Source: CAZIZT01 sp964544085 (GTDB lineage: Bacteria; Campylobacterota_A; Desulfurellia; Desulfurellales; Hippeaceae). Taken from it: a stretch of DNA of 64,000 nucleotides. The position numbers were made by a program, and so were the translations under genes. Position 1 is the first letter of the stretch. Each line of letters opens with the position of its first letter. Below, in pieces: positions 43,712 to 53,254 of this stretch. The notes beneath the pieces were generated by a model. The model did no database searches. It saw only the letters and a program-made list of their open reading frames with translations, and was not told the origin of the DNA. The DNA lies in assembly GCA_964544085.1 (NCBI GenBank), contig CAZIZT010000038.1, forward strand, positions 8,638 to 72,637. The letters run 5' to 3'.

Positions 43712-44690
43712 ACAACCGCCCTAATATCTCCTGCAGATTCTCAACCCTGGTTTCAACATCCACATAGTAGAAATCACTACGCTCGATTTTCACAAAATCC
43801 TTGTAGGTTGTAAGCAATATATCAGCCCCGCATTCCCTTTTCAGACGCCTAAGTTCATCGAGTTCCTCATCGTTGTAGATGTGGTGATCGGCAAAAAAAC
43901 GATAGCCCAGCACCTCGATGCCGTTACGCTTAACAAACTGCAAAAAAGCCTGAGGGTTACCGATGCCACAGAAGACAAATGCGCTGCTTACACTGCTGAG
44001 CCTTCTGTGTTTATAATCAAATACGCCGAGAAATTCAAATCTGGCTCTATGGCAATCAAAAGACACCTCTTTTGAAAGGCTACCAGACTTATCAAAGCAG
44101 ATGATAGCATCGCAGCGCTCAAGCGCCTTTTTGGGTGCGCGTAGCATTCCAGCCGGCAGGTATAAACCATTGTCAAATGGCTCTTTCATATCCACAACGC
44201 AAATCTCAAGGTTCTTTTTTATTTCGAAGTGATGAAGCGCATCATCCATTACGGCAAACTCCATATTCAAACCTACAGCTAGTTCAAGGGCTGCCTTCCT
44301 GTTCTTTGAAGATATAACAGTTACCGGCACCTTCCTGGCAATCATATACGCTTCATCACTAACAGCAGGCGGGTGTTTGAAAATCCTTCTACCATCAGAA
44401 ACCACTATGGTTCGTCGATCCTTTACAGGATAGTTGCCTGTGATAACACATGTTTTCCCCTTCACCATTAATCTCTTTGCAATTTCGATAACAACCGGCG
44501 TTTTTCCACTTCCACCTGCCACTATACCACCAACGCCCACCACCTTCAGCCTATCAAACTCATGCGCCTTAAGCACACCTATATCGTATAGTGTCTGTCT
44601 GATATTAACACCGCCACCAAACAGAACAGAAAACGGCAGAAGCACAGGTCTCAATTTCCTTTGTATCTTTTTGGCCTTATCCGCATCCAT
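43692..44690 (-). CDS. lpxK: Tetraacyldisaccharide 4'-kinase
   Basis: Phosphorylates the lipid A disaccharide at the 4' position. The 332-residue protein has an N-terminal membrane-associating helix (RPVLLPFSVLFGGGVNIR) and the LpxK P-loop VGGIVAGGSGKTPVV at about 52-66, followed by DDALHHFEI. It overlaps msbA and the DUF374 gene. Confidence 0.95.
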   Translation of the reverse strand: MDADKAKKIQRKLRPVLLPFSVLFGGGVNIRQTLYDIGVLKAHEFDRLKVVGVGGIVAGGSGKTPVVIEIAKRLMVKGKTCVITGNYPVKDRRTIVVSDGRRIFKHPPAVSDEAYMIARKVPVTVISSKNRKAALELAVGLNMEFAVMDDALHHFEIKKNLEICVVDMKEPFDNGLYLPAGMLRAPKKALERCDAIICFDKSGSLSKEVSFDCHRARFEFLGVFDYKHRRLSSVSSAFVFCGIGNPQAFLQFVKRNGIEVLGYRFFADHHIYNDEELDELRRLKRECGADILLTTYKDFVKIERSDFYYVDVETRVENLQEILGRLYEQEGN

Positions 44691-45261
44691 TGAGCCTATC
44701 CTTTAGTGTACGCCTAAACTGTGAAAACTCACCCTTGTTGTGCACAAAAACCGGTGCAAACATTCTAAACTCTACCTTACTGAAAGGTTTAGGTATAGCC
44801 ATTCTGTCCCAGCTACCAACCCTCCAGCATCTGCTTGCCTTCATACAGAGACAAACCACACCCTTCCCGCCGAGATAGGCAAGCTCCACAACACCATCTT
44901 TCAATTCCCGTCTGGGTCCTTTTGGACCGTCAGGTGTTATCCCGATATCGACACCGCTTCTCAGTCTTGAAAGCATCTCAAGAAAGGCTTTCCTGGGCTG
45001 CCTGTGGCTTGAGCCCCCCACAGTGCCCAGTCCAAAGTACCTTATAACCCTGCTTGCAAGCAATCCATCCCGGTGTGTGCTTATTAGAATATCGATCTTT
45101 CTTGAACGTGGAGCAACAAACGGCAGAAACAGGATGTACTCATGCCAGAAGGCAAAAATCAGTGAATCGGGGTATCTCTCCACATCGAAATCGGTTCGCA
45201 ACTCTATCCGCAACAAAAGCCGATATAGCCTTAATAACCAGTAAATCAAAAGCGACTTCAT
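44677..45261 (-). CDS. DUF374 lysophospholipid acyltransferase-family protein
   Basis: The 194-residue protein has the DUF374 signature: FAFWHEYILFLPF, ISTHRDGLLASRVIRYFG, GGSSHRQPRKAF and ITPDGPKGPRREL. Its fold is related to LPLAT acyltransferases such as LpxL. Position between lpxB and lpxK suggests a late lipid A or core acylation step; no separate LpxL/LpxM gene is in the cluster, but the reaction is not proven for this family. It overlaps both neighbours. Confidence 0.82.
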   Translation of the reverse strand: MKSLLIYWLLRLYRLLLRIELRTDFDVERYPDSLIFAFWHEYILFLPFVAPRSRKIDILISTHRDGLLASRVIRYFGLGTVGGSSHRQPRKAFLEMLSRLRSGVDIGITPDGPKGPRRELKDGVVELAYLGGKGVVCLCMKASRCWRVGSWDRMAIPKPFSKVEFRMFAPVFVHNKGEFSQFRRTLKDRLNGCG

Positions 45262-46361
45262 TGCAGGACTTCATACATCCGTCTGGCGATTTTCTCACTC
45301 ACAGGATATTCACCAAGCACAGAAACAACACCGCGCAAGGCTTCACGCTGTTTCTTTATCCTCTCAGGATTATTATAAAGCTCCAGGCATGCATCAGCAA
45401 TAGACTGCGCATTTGCAGCACCACCGATTAGCTCAGGTACCACAGAGGCACCAGCAATAAGATTAGGCAGAGAGATATGTTTTATATTCTTGATTAACAA
45501 CCTTCCCAAGCCGAGACTCAGACGTGATAGTCTGTAAACAACCACCATGGGCAGGTTAAATATTGCCGCTTCGAGTGTTGTGGTTCCACTTTTCAAAATA
45601 CCCATAAGGGATCTATCCATCCACGAATGGGAATCACGCACCACTTTTACAAAAGGGTAGCGTTCTAAATAATCGAGAATGAGCTCCTCCGGTAGATGAG
45701 GGGCCAATGCCCACACGAACGACACGCCATTGAGCTTGCTGGCTATCTGTTCGGATGCTTTAAGCATCTCTTCGGCATTATGCTCAATCTCTGAAACCCT
45801 TGATCCTGGCATAAGCAGAAACACATTCTCCTTCTTATGTTTTCCTATCCGGTTGTGTAAAAGATCAACCAGTGGATGACCAAAATAGGCTATACGATTC
45901 TTCTCAACACCCCTGACGCTGAAAAAAAGCCTCTCAAATGGCAAAATGGGTACAACCAGATGGCTGTATTCGAACAATGACCTTGTCCTGTAGCTCCTCC
46001 AAGCCCAAACCTGAGGCGAGATATAGTAAATAACCTTCTTCCCTGCTGAATAGGCGAAACGGGCAAGGCGCATGTTAAACTCAGGAAAATCCATCAGAAT
46101 AACCGCATCTATTCCACCATCTGTAATAAAAGCCTTAACCTTTTTCAGCAAGGCAAATGCTCGTTTGGCGACACCAATTGCCTCTTTTATACCAATTACA
46201 GATATCTCCCTGTAATCTGCGATTTTATTTGTGGTTTTAGAAAGCACATCAGATGAGACGCTGTAGAAAACCAGTGAAGGATCAATGCGTTTAAATTCAT
46301 CCACAAGCAGGGATGCGTAGTTTTCAGCCGATCGCTCCCCGGTGACAATGAGAATGTTCAT
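45258..46361 (-). CDS. lpxB: Lipid-A-disaccharide synthase
   Basis: Joins UDP-diacylglucosamine and lipid X to form the disaccharide. The 367-residue GT-B-type protein shows the opening MNILIVTGERSAENYASLL (family: GExSGD), SPQVWAWRSYRT and PLVDLL, then a C-terminal donor site (SGTTTLEAAIFNLPMVVVYR). Overlaps lpxA and the DUF374 gene by 4 bases each. Confidence 0.95.
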   Translation of the reverse strand: MNILIVTGERSAENYASLLVDEFKRIDPSLVFYSVSSDVLSKTTNKIADYREISVIGIKEAIGVAKRAFALLKKVKAFITDGGIDAVILMDFPEFNMRLARFAYSAGKKVIYYISPQVWAWRSYRTRSLFEYSHLVVPILPFERLFFSVRGVEKNRIAYFGHPLVDLLHNRIGKHKKENVFLLMPGSRVSEIEHNAEEMLKASEQIASKLNGVSFVWALAPHLPEELILDYLERYPFVKVVRDSHSWMDRSLMGILKSGTTTLEAAIFNLPMVVVYRLSRLSLGLGRLLIKNIKHISLPNLIAGASVVPELIGGAANAQSIADACLELYNNPERIKKQREALRGVVSVLGEYPVSEKIARRMYEVLQ

Positions 46362-47134
46362 CTATCCCTGCAAAAACCCCTTTTTGAGTGTTTAAGAAAC
46401 TCTATCATGTGGATAACGTTACTGGAAGTGCTCTCCTTGAGCTTCTCGTAAGCCTTTTCGAAGGTCAAGTTGCGCTTAAAAAGGGTTTTGTACGCCTCTT
46501 TGAGTTCGACTATCTCCTCATTGGAGAAACCAGCACGCCTCAAACCAACAAGGTTCAAGCCGTTGAGGCGGGCTCTATTTCCCGTAGCAAGGCAAAATGG
46601 AGCCACATCCTGAGCAACACCGCTCATACCACCTATCATGGCAAGTTTACCTATGCGCACAAATTGATGAACGGCACTCATACCACCAATAACGGCACTC
46701 TCTTCAATGACAACATGTCCAGCGAGCTGCACAGCGTTTGCAATAATTACCCTATCGCCGATTATGCAATCGTGAGCAATATGCACATAAGCCATAAGCA
46801 GTACATTGCTTCCAATTTTCGTTAAAGCACCCCCGCCCTTTGTTCCCCTGTTTATCATACAAAACTCTCTTATGGTTGTGTTGTCACCTATCACAAGCTC
46901 ACTCATCTCACCTTTGAATTTTAGATCCTGCGGTATGGTGCCGACAACAGCAGATGGAAATATGCGGCAATTCTTACCTATGCGTGTGAAGGATCCTATG
47001 TAGGCGTTGGCTTCTATGCGTGTATTATCACCAATCGTAACGTCACTTTTTATACACACATAGGGTCCTATAACCACATTCTCACCCAGCTGAACGTTCT
47101 TCTCTATTATTGCAGTTGGATGAATCTCAGCCAT
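46358..47134 (-). CDS. lpxA: UDP-N-acetylglucosamine acyltransferase
   Basis: First step of lipid A synthesis. The 258-residue protein is a left-handed beta-helix of hexapeptide repeats (MAEIHPTAIIEKNVQLGENV onward) with the catalytic His in MAYVHIAHDCIIG and the LpxA-type C-terminal helical domain (LNGLNLVGLRRAGFSNEEI). The specific acyl chain length cannot be read directly. Spaced 12 bases after fabZ. Confidence 0.97.
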   Translation of the reverse strand: MAEIHPTAIIEKNVQLGENVVIGPYVCIKSDVTIGDNTRIEANAYIGSFTRIGKNCRIFPSAVVGTIPQDLKFKGEMSELVIGDNTTIREFCMINRGTKGGGALTKIGSNVLLMAYVHIAHDCIIGDRVIIANAVQLAGHVVIEESAVIGGMSAVHQFVRIGKLAMIGGMSGVAQDVAPFCLATGNRARLNGLNLVGLRRAGFSNEEIVELKEAYKTLFKRNLTFEKAYEKLKESTSSNVIHMIEFLKHSKRGFCRDR

Positions 47135-47146
47135 GCCCAGAAACCC

Positions 47147-47593
47147 CTAATCCAGTTTTGCCATCATTACAGCTTCAGCCACAAGCTTACCATCTACGTA
47201 GCACTCGCCACGCATCTTCCAGACCTGAAGCTTGCGTTTTATGATCTCCACATGCATCTGTAAAACATCACCGGGCACCACGGGTTTTCGAAAACGTGCC
47301 TTCTCTATCTGCATGAAATACACCATCTTATTACCGCCAATGGAGCTTTCAAACTCATCTTCGTCCAGCGATAGAAATGATAGAATTCCGCCACTTTGAG
47401 CCATAGCCTCTATTACAAGCACACCCGGCATAACCGCTTTCTGTGGAAAATGTCCCACAAAGAAAGGCTCATTGATGGTCACGTTCTTTATGGTCTTTAT
47501 CCACTTGGAGCGTTCATAATCAATCACCCTGTCCACCAACAGGAACGGATATCTGTGTGGCAGTATCTTTTTTATCTCTTCTATGCCCATCAT
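47147..47593 (-). CDS. fabZ: 3-hydroxyacyl-ACP dehydratase FabZ
   Basis: Dehydrates 3-hydroxyacyl-ACP in fatty-acid elongation and competes with LpxA/LpxD for that substrate. The 148 residues contain [14 protein letters not shown] and the catalytic [20 protein letters not shown], in which His and Glu act. Located between lpxD and lpxA, the classic arrangement; the other fab genes are elsewhere in the window (15969-21088). Confidence 0.97.
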   Translation of the reverse strand: MMGIEEIKKILPHRYPFLLVDRVIDYERSKWIKTIKNVTINEPFFVGHFPQKAVMPGVLVIEAMAQSGGILSFLSLDEDEFESSIGGNKMVYFMQIEKARFRKPVVPGDVLQMHVEIIKRKLQVWKMRGECYVDGKLVAEAVMMAKLD

Positions 47594-48615
47594 TGTTTTT
47601 TCAGCTCCTCCACCATTTTCTCAAGCGCCTGTAATCGCTTATACATCTCATCAAGCTTCGGCACAACTGCACTCACCCTCAACCACTTCTTGTGATCGTA
47701 TATCGGAATACCACTGTAAATACCGGGCTTTCTGACACTTCTTCCCACGCCCGATTTTGCGGTAATTGTCGTATCATCGGCAATGGATATGTGTCCTGCT
47801 ATGCCGGTTTGACCAGCCAGGATCACCCTATTACCCACTTTGGATGAGCCCGAGATGCCCGTTTGTGCCACAATTGCACAATCCTCACCAACCTCAACAT
47901 TGTGAGCTATCTGAACGAGATTATCTATCTTCGTACCCCGCTTGACCAGGGTTGCATTCAGGGCTGCTCTATCTATCGTTACGTTTGCACCTATTTCCAC
48001 ATCATCCTCAATTATCACCCTGCCAATTTGCGGTATTTTCACGTATTTCCCTTCCGATGTTCTTGCATACCCAAACCCGTCGCTACCTATAACACTGCCC
48101 GACTGGATCATTACCCTGTTGCCAATCTTTGTTCCCTTCAAGATTACAACCGAAGGATGTATAAGACATTCATCACCAATCTCAACGTCATCCCCGACGT
48201 AGGTAAACGGCATTATGGTTGTTCTTTTACCTATCTTTGCGTTTTTGCCAATGTACACAAACTCTCCCACATGGGCACTTTCATCAATCTGAGCACTCTC
48301 ATCCACACAAGCACTACTCGCAATGCCAGCCCTAAGGGGCTTATAACCGTAAAAGCTGTTCAAGAGTCTGGCAAAAGCAACGTAAGCATCATCACAAACA
48401 ATAAACGTTCCTTTCCTGTTTGATATGTCCACATCCCTGCCAACAATGACACATCCAGCCTGCGTCGAATCTAAATAGCGCTCATATTTCCTGTTTGCAA
48501 GAAACGTTATCTCCGATGGTTTCGCACTCTCAATCGGTGCAACCCCGGTAATCTCTACGTCTGGATTGCCTACAAGTTCAGCGTTAAGAAGCCTGGCTAT
48601 CTCAGCAACCTTCAT
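47590..48615 (-). CDS. lpxD: UDP-3-O-(3-hydroxyacyl)glucosamine N-acyltransferase
   Basis: Third acyl-transfer step of lipid A synthesis. The 341 residues have an N-terminal uridine-binding domain (about 1-100, with [13 protein letters not shown]), a central hexapeptide beta-helix with catalytic His in [13 protein letters not shown], and a C-terminal helix. Family-typical length. Translational overlap with fabZ; 6 bases after ompH. Confidence 0.97.
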   Translation of the reverse strand: MKVAEIARLLNAELVGNPDVEITGVAPIESAKPSEITFLANRKYERYLDSTQAGCVIVGRDVDISNRKGTFIVCDDAYVAFARLLNSFYGYKPLRAGIASSACVDESAQIDESAHVGEFVYIGKNAKIGKRTTIMPFTYVGDDVEIGDECLIHPSVVILKGTKIGNRVMIQSGSVIGSDGFGYARTSEGKYVKIPQIGRVIIEDDVEIGANVTIDRAALNATLVKRGTKIDNLVQIAHNVEVGEDCAIVAQTGISGSSKVGNRVILAGQTGIAGHISIADDTTITAKSGVGRSVRKPGIYSGIPIYDHKKWLRVSAVVPKLDEMYKRLQALEKMVEELKKQ

Positions 48616-48621
48616 TGTTCC

Positions 48622-49140
48622 TCACTTCTTCCCGGAGTACTCTTTATCGTAGAGCTTAAGAATCTTCTTTGTTATATCAATGTTGTCGTTCCAATAAATC
48701 GTATTTATGCCCTGACCAATCTCAAAGACAGCATCGATTTTATGCGCTATTGCGTATTTCTTTATTACCTGAATTATGCCATTTATGATCTTCGTCGTCA
48801 GCTGCTGCTCCTTTTGCCTGATCTCGTCTGCAGCGTCACTCTTGTATTTCTCAAGATCCCTGATAGCTTGCTGATATTGTTTGGTCAACTTCTCCTTTTC
48901 GCTTTTTGATAGGTTTTTCTTGCTCAGTTTAGCAGCAAGCTTTTTCACCTTCTCTATCTTGCGGTTAATAACCTCCTTTTTGGCAGAAATCAGCGTGTTG
49001 ATCTGCTCTTTAGCTGCTTTACCGGCTTTTGACTCGGTCATAACCTTACCAAGGTTCACAACAGCAATTGTTGATGCCTCAACCGAAAACGAGACGGCAA
49101 CAAATGCCAAAACTGCAAAAGCGACAATTAAACGCCTCAC
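48622..49140 (-). CDS. ompH: OmpH/Skp-family periplasmic chaperone
   Basis: Holds unfolded outer-membrane proteins in the periplasm. The 172-residue precursor has a signal peptide (MRRLIVAFAVLAF to about EAS, residue 23), then the Skp opening TIAVVNLGKVMTESKAGK and a long Lys/Glu-rich coiled coil (about 45-115) forming the tentacles. GTG start with AAGGAGG six bases upstream. It lies between bamA and lpxD, as skp does in E. coli. Confidence 0.92.
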   Translation of the reverse strand: MRRLIVAFAVLAFVAVSFSVEASTIAVVNLGKVMTESKAGKAAKEQINTLISAKKEVINRKIEKVKKLAAKLSKKNLSKSEKEKLTKQYQQAIRDLEKYKSDAADEIRQKEQQLTTKIINGIIQVIKKYAIAHKIDAVFEIGQGINTIYWNDNIDITKKILKLYDKEYSGKK

Positions 49141-49165
49141 CTAAAACCTCCTTGCTTTTATTTCC

Positions 49166-51418
49166 TTAAAAGAGAGCGCCCACCGAGAGCTGGAACACGG
49201 TGCTCTTTTCGTCATTTCTCGGGTTCAAGTTTTTGCCGACCTCTATCCTAACAGGACCAAGCGGCGAGAGCCATCTTATGCCGGCACCTGCATCATTCCT
49301 TAGATCGGAAAAGTCAAACCTGTTTAACCAGGCGTTACCGGTATCGTAAAACACAACCCCGTACAGATTGAGTGCGCTTAATATCGGGAATATCACCTCA
49401 GCAGTGGCATAGAATTCCCTGTTACCACCGATGTAATTGCCCTGCTCATCCATAGGTGATACCTTCCCCGTCTCAAAGCCCCTAAGATCTTCTATGCCAC
49501 CGAGAAAGAAACGTCTATTTATAGGTACATCTTTACCGCCCCACCCCCTTGCATAGCCAATCTGGGACTTAACATGGCCTATGAGGTGTAGCGGAAGCCT
49601 GTGGAAATACTCGCCAAATAGTATGTACTTAAAGTATCTCCTTGTGCCACCCAAACCGGCTATCCTCAACGACGTATAGGCATTCACACCCCGTGTGGGG
49701 AAAATTGTACTATCGAGAGTATTGTACTTCACGAAGGGCTCAATGGCACTTTCAATATGTCTACCCTCCTGCTGCTGAAGGTAGTATCCCGGGTTGTCCG
49801 TGTCCACTATCACCTTATCGAAGGTAAATGAGTATTTACTACCAACGGATAGATCATCATCCCAAAAACGTCTGGCTGCAGTCACAACAAAACCGGCTGT
49901 TTTCTCTGTAAAGTCACTCCTATCGTACTTCTCATGGAAAATGTTTATGCCAAGCGAAACAGGTCTATCGTTGACCCATGGATCCACAAGATCAAGATTG
50001 AACAACGTCTCCTTAGAGCTCAAGTTGGCGGAGAGTTTGCCGAAAATACCTGTTCCAAAAAGGTTAGTTTCAGAAACAGAGCCCATAACACTAAACCTTG
50101 TGTATGAACCATATCCAACGCCAAAGGTCAGCATGCCGGTAGGCTTTTCTTTAACCTTAACAATAAGATTGACGCGATTTTTACCAACGCGCTTGGTCTG
50201 TATTTTCACACTTTTAAAGAAGTTGAGGTTCATAATCTTCTGTCTTGAGCGTCTAATCTTGCTGATTGAATACAGATCTCCCTCGTGTAGCCTAATCTCT
50301 CTCCTTATGACATTATCATGGGTTTTGGAGTTGCCCGTAATCACTATGCGGTTGATGTAAACCTTGGGTCCCCTGTTGATGATTAGTTTCAGATAAACAT
50401 ATTTGCCTTTCTTCTTTATCTCCGGATTAACATCTGCAAACGCATAACCCTTATCGGCAAACATCTCGGTTATTTTCTGGATATCTTCTCTCAAGCGTAC
50501 AACATTTATAGGTCTGTTGGGCTTGAGTTTCATCACTGCTTTCAGCTGTTTAGGGCTAAACGGTGCCGTATTCACCAGTTCAACAGACTTCAAGATATAA
50601 CGCTTGCCCTCCTTTATTGAAAAATCAATGTGGGCCGCACCTGTATCGGGTTCAACGTTTACAAGTGGCCCTCTTACCACCACATCGAGATAGCCTCTGG
50701 AAAGGTATTTATCCCTGATTTTCTGCGTATCACTATCCAATTGATTGACCCTTAGTTTGCCGGTGTAGAACCAGGGCAGGAATGTAAGAATGTAGGGACC
50801 CTTCTTCCTGTGGTTGGCAAGGTCGTCTATCAACTCATCGGTAGGTATATGTTTGTTACCAATAACATTGACATCCCTGATTACCACCTCTTTGCTTTCA
50901 CGTATGTGAAAGACTATATCCACCCTGTTGTTTTTAACGGGTTTCAGTTTGTAGGTTATGCGTGTAAGGTACATACCCTTGGCGGCATATAGACCCATCA
51001 TCGCACCTATGGACTGTTCTATAAGGCTCCTGTTTAAGATGTTGTATGGCTTTATCTTTAGCACCTTCATCAGCTTTTTATCAGAAATCTCCTTGTTGCC
51101 CACAAATGTAATGAACCTCACGGATGGTTTTTCTTTTACTTTGAATATCAACCTGTATCCGCCCGATTCATCCTGAAGGATTGCACTTACTGTCCTGTAA
51201 AAACCAAGGTGATAGATGTTAAGAATATCCTTATCCACACGCTTTATGTTGAACTCCTCACCGACGCGGGATTTAACCACATTCAAAACGGTTGCTTTAT
51301 CGCTTCTTACGGTACCCTTAACGTCTATTGAAACAATGGGTTTTGCGAATGAGTCGATGGCAGAAAGGAAGATAAAAAAGGCGGCAATGAGTAGAATTTC
51401 AGGTGACACTCTCTTCAC
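49166..51418 (-). CDS. bamA: Outer membrane protein assembly factor BamA
   Basis: Central beta-barrel of the BAM insertase. The 750-residue precursor has a signal peptide (to about DSFA, residue 25), five POTRA repeats (about 26-420) and a 16-strand barrel ending in VGALF with a C-terminal Phe; the VRGF-type loop reads DLRGFE. GTG start at 51418, with GGGGGAG six bases upstream, inside the last 20 bases of lolD. Its partner BamD is encoded at 55983. Confidence 0.97.
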   Translation of the reverse strand: MKRVSPEILLIAAFFIFLSAIDSFAKPIVSIDVKGTVRSDKATVLNVVKSRVGEEFNIKRVDKDILNIYHLGFYRTVSAILQDESGGYRLIFKVKEKPSVRFITFVGNKEISDKKLMKVLKIKPYNILNRSLIEQSIGAMMGLYAAKGMYLTRITYKLKPVKNNRVDIVFHIRESKEVVIRDVNVIGNKHIPTDELIDDLANHRKKGPYILTFLPWFYTGKLRVNQLDSDTQKIRDKYLSRGYLDVVVRGPLVNVEPDTGAAHIDFSIKEGKRYILKSVELVNTAPFSPKQLKAVMKLKPNRPINVVRLREDIQKITEMFADKGYAFADVNPEIKKKGKYVYLKLIINRGPKVYINRIVITGNSKTHDNVIRREIRLHEGDLYSISKIRRSRQKIMNLNFFKSVKIQTKRVGKNRVNLIVKVKEKPTGMLTFGVGYGSYTRFSVMGSVSETNLFGTGIFGKLSANLSSKETLFNLDLVDPWVNDRPVSLGINIFHEKYDRSDFTEKTAGFVVTAARRFWDDDLSVGSKYSFTFDKVIVDTDNPGYYLQQQEGRHIESAIEPFVKYNTLDSTIFPTRGVNAYTSLRIAGLGGTRRYFKYILFGEYFHRLPLHLIGHVKSQIGYARGWGGKDVPINRRFFLGGIEDLRGFETGKVSPMDEQGNYIGGNREFYATAEVIFPILSALNLYGVVFYDTGNAWLNRFDFSDLRNDAGAGIRWLSPLGPVRIEVGKNLNPRNDEKSTVFQLSVGALF

Positions 51419-52076
51419 TTATTACTCCCCCGCTTAACAAAAGAATACGGTCGCAACGGCGTGCAACTTCACCACTATGGGTGGCTATGATAAAGCTTTT
51501 TCCGCTGGACAGGTTTATGTTTCTCATCGTTGTAACTATATCTATTGAGCTTGCTTTGTCAAGATTTGCGGTCGGCTCATCGGCTATCACAACGTCGGGA
51601 TCGTTCATCAGCGCCCTGGCTATCGCAACGCGCTGCATCTGACCACCAGAAAGTTTATAAACCATCCTGTTGGCCATGGAAGGATCGAAACCGACAAGCT
51701 CAAGTAGACGCAGGGCTTTGGCCCTATCCGGAGTCAAACCACCTATCATTGCAGGCAGCATCACATTCTCTAATACATTGAGTTCGCTTATAAGCGAGTA
51801 GAACTGAAACACGAAACCTATTTGTTTATTTCGTCTCTTTGCGAGCATTGTTGTATCGCTGAAGTCCACCCTTTCAGAGTTGAAGTACAGCTCACCGCTA
51901 TCGGGGGGACTTATCAATCCAAGTATATGTAAGAGAGTTGATTTACCGCTACCGGATACACCCATAATAGCCAGCATCTCGCCACGTTTGAGCTCAAGAT
52001 TGATGCCCTTCAATACCTCTATGGTGCCTCCGCCACTGGGAAAGGATTTGGTGATATTAACTGCCCTTATTATCAT
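51399..52076 (-). CDS. lolD: Lipoprotein-releasing ABC transporter ATPase LolD
   Basis: ATPase of the LolCDE complex that releases lipoproteins to LolA. The 225 residues contain Walker A GVSGSGKST, signature KLSGGQMQRVAIARAL, Walker B DVVIADEPTANLD and ATHSGEVARRC. MacB-type ATPases are similar, but the adjacent LolC/E gene with a 4-base overlap supports LolD. Confidence 0.93.
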   Translation of the reverse strand: MIIRAVNITKSFPSGGGTIEVLKGINLELKRGEMLAIMGVSGSGKSTLLHILGLISPPDSGELYFNSERVDFSDTTMLAKRRNKQIGFVFQFYSLISELNVLENVMLPAMIGGLTPDRAKALRLLELVGFDPSMANRMVYKLSGGQMQRVAIARALMNDPDVVIADEPTANLDKASSIDIVTTMRNINLSSGKSFIIATHSGEVARRCDRILLLSGGVISEESVT

Positions 52077-53254
52077 CCCCTTAGTACCTCGACGATGTTT
52101 AAACCTGCAGCTTTCTTTGCTGGATAGAGACTTGCAAGTATTACAAGCAAGAAACTAACAACAGAGATAAGCACAACGTAAACGGGACCAATCTGAACCG
52201 GTATGGTACTTATGTAGTAAACATCACTGGGGAGGCGTATGAAGTGGTATCGCTTAAGGAGATAACTCAGAAGCAGGCCAAGTATATCACCCACAATAAT
52301 GCCGGAAGCACCGATTATAGCCGCCTGGCGCAAAAATATACCCCTTATGGTTTTTCTTGTCGCGCCAAAAGCCATCAGAACAGCCATGTCCCTGACCTTT
52401 TCCATGGCAAGCATCATCAGGGAACTTGTAATATTGAAAGCTGCAACTATAACAACAAGTGTCAGTATTACAAACATGGCGAACTTTTCAAGCTTCAGGG
52501 CGCTAAAGAAATTGCTATTGAGCTCAATCCAGTTGCTTGTATAGAAACCGTAGGGAAGTATCTGCTGAAGCTTATAAGAGAACTCCTTTGCTCTGTAGGG
52601 ATCCTTAAGGATAATAGCTATCGTGTTTATCTTGCCCTTCAGATCGGTTTTAGACCAGAGAAGCTTAAGCGGCACGTAAACGAAAGTGGTGTCATAATCG
52701 TACATGCCAGATCTGAATACACCTGTCACCCTCAGTTTGAATGATAATGGAGCAAATCCAAACGGTGTGCTTCTACCAAAGGGTAGTATGACGCGCACGG
52801 TATCCCCAACCTTCAGCCCCAGTATCTTCAACAGTTCGCTGCCAATAACAGCCCCTTTGAGACTACCCTTCATGAACCGTCTAAGATTACCAAGCCTTTC
52901 AACATCGACACCGTTGAGCACCGCGCCACTTGAAAATGTACCAGAGCTAACCATGCATTGGACACTCAATACAGGATAAACATCTTCCACACCGCTCTGC
53001 TTTTCTATCTTCTCTATCATCTTTGGGGAGTAGTCGAAGACCCCCGAGTAGCTCTTCACAAACACGTGGGGGTTTACACCGAGTATCTTCTGCTCCAGCT
53101 CTGTATCAAAACCATTCATAACACCCATTACGACAATTAGAGCAGAGACACCCAGAATTATGCCCAGGATGGACATAAAAGAAGAGAAGGAGATAAAGCG
53201 CTCCTGCCTTCTGGATTTGATATAACGTAAAGCCAAAAAGGACTCAAATCTCAC
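52073..53254 (-). CDS. lolC: Lipoprotein-releasing permease LolC/LolE
   Basis: Membrane subunit of the lipoprotein-release complex. The 393 residues have one N-terminal span (about 20-45), a large periplasmic domain (about 46-260) and three C-terminal spans (FtsX domain), with the N-terminal ALRYIKSRRQERFISFSSF typical of LolC/E. Only one such gene is present, so it probably forms a homodimer (LolF-like) rather than LolC plus LolE. It overlaps lolD and lon by 4 bases. Confidence 0.9.
   Translation of the reverse strand: MRFESFLALRYIKSRRQERFISFSSFMSILGIILGVSALIVVMGVMNGFDTELEQKILGVNPHVFVKSYSGVFDYSPKMIEKIEKQSGVEDVYPVLSVQCMVSSGTFSSGAVLNGVDVERLGNLRRFMKGSLKGAVIGSELLKILGLKVGDTVRVILPFGRSTPFGFAPLSFKLRVTGVFRSGMYDYDTTFVYVPLKLLWSKTDLKGKINTIAIILKDPYRAKEFSYKLQQILPYGFYTSNWIELNSNFFSALKLEKFAMFVILTLVVIVAAFNITSSLMMLAMEKVRDMAVLMAFGATRKTIRGIFLRQAAIIGASGIIVGDILGLLLSYLLKRYHFIRLPSDVYYISTIPVQIGPVYVVLISVVSFLLVILASLYPAKKAAGLNIVEVLRG

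Noticed and set aside
46806..48202. Periodic sequence resembling a tandem repeat
   Set aside because: It is the left-handed beta-helix hexapeptide periodicity of LpxA and LpxD, not a DNA repeat.
47863..48423. Open frame antisense to lpxD
   Set aside because: Produced by the hexapeptide-repeat codon pattern of lpxD; no start signal.
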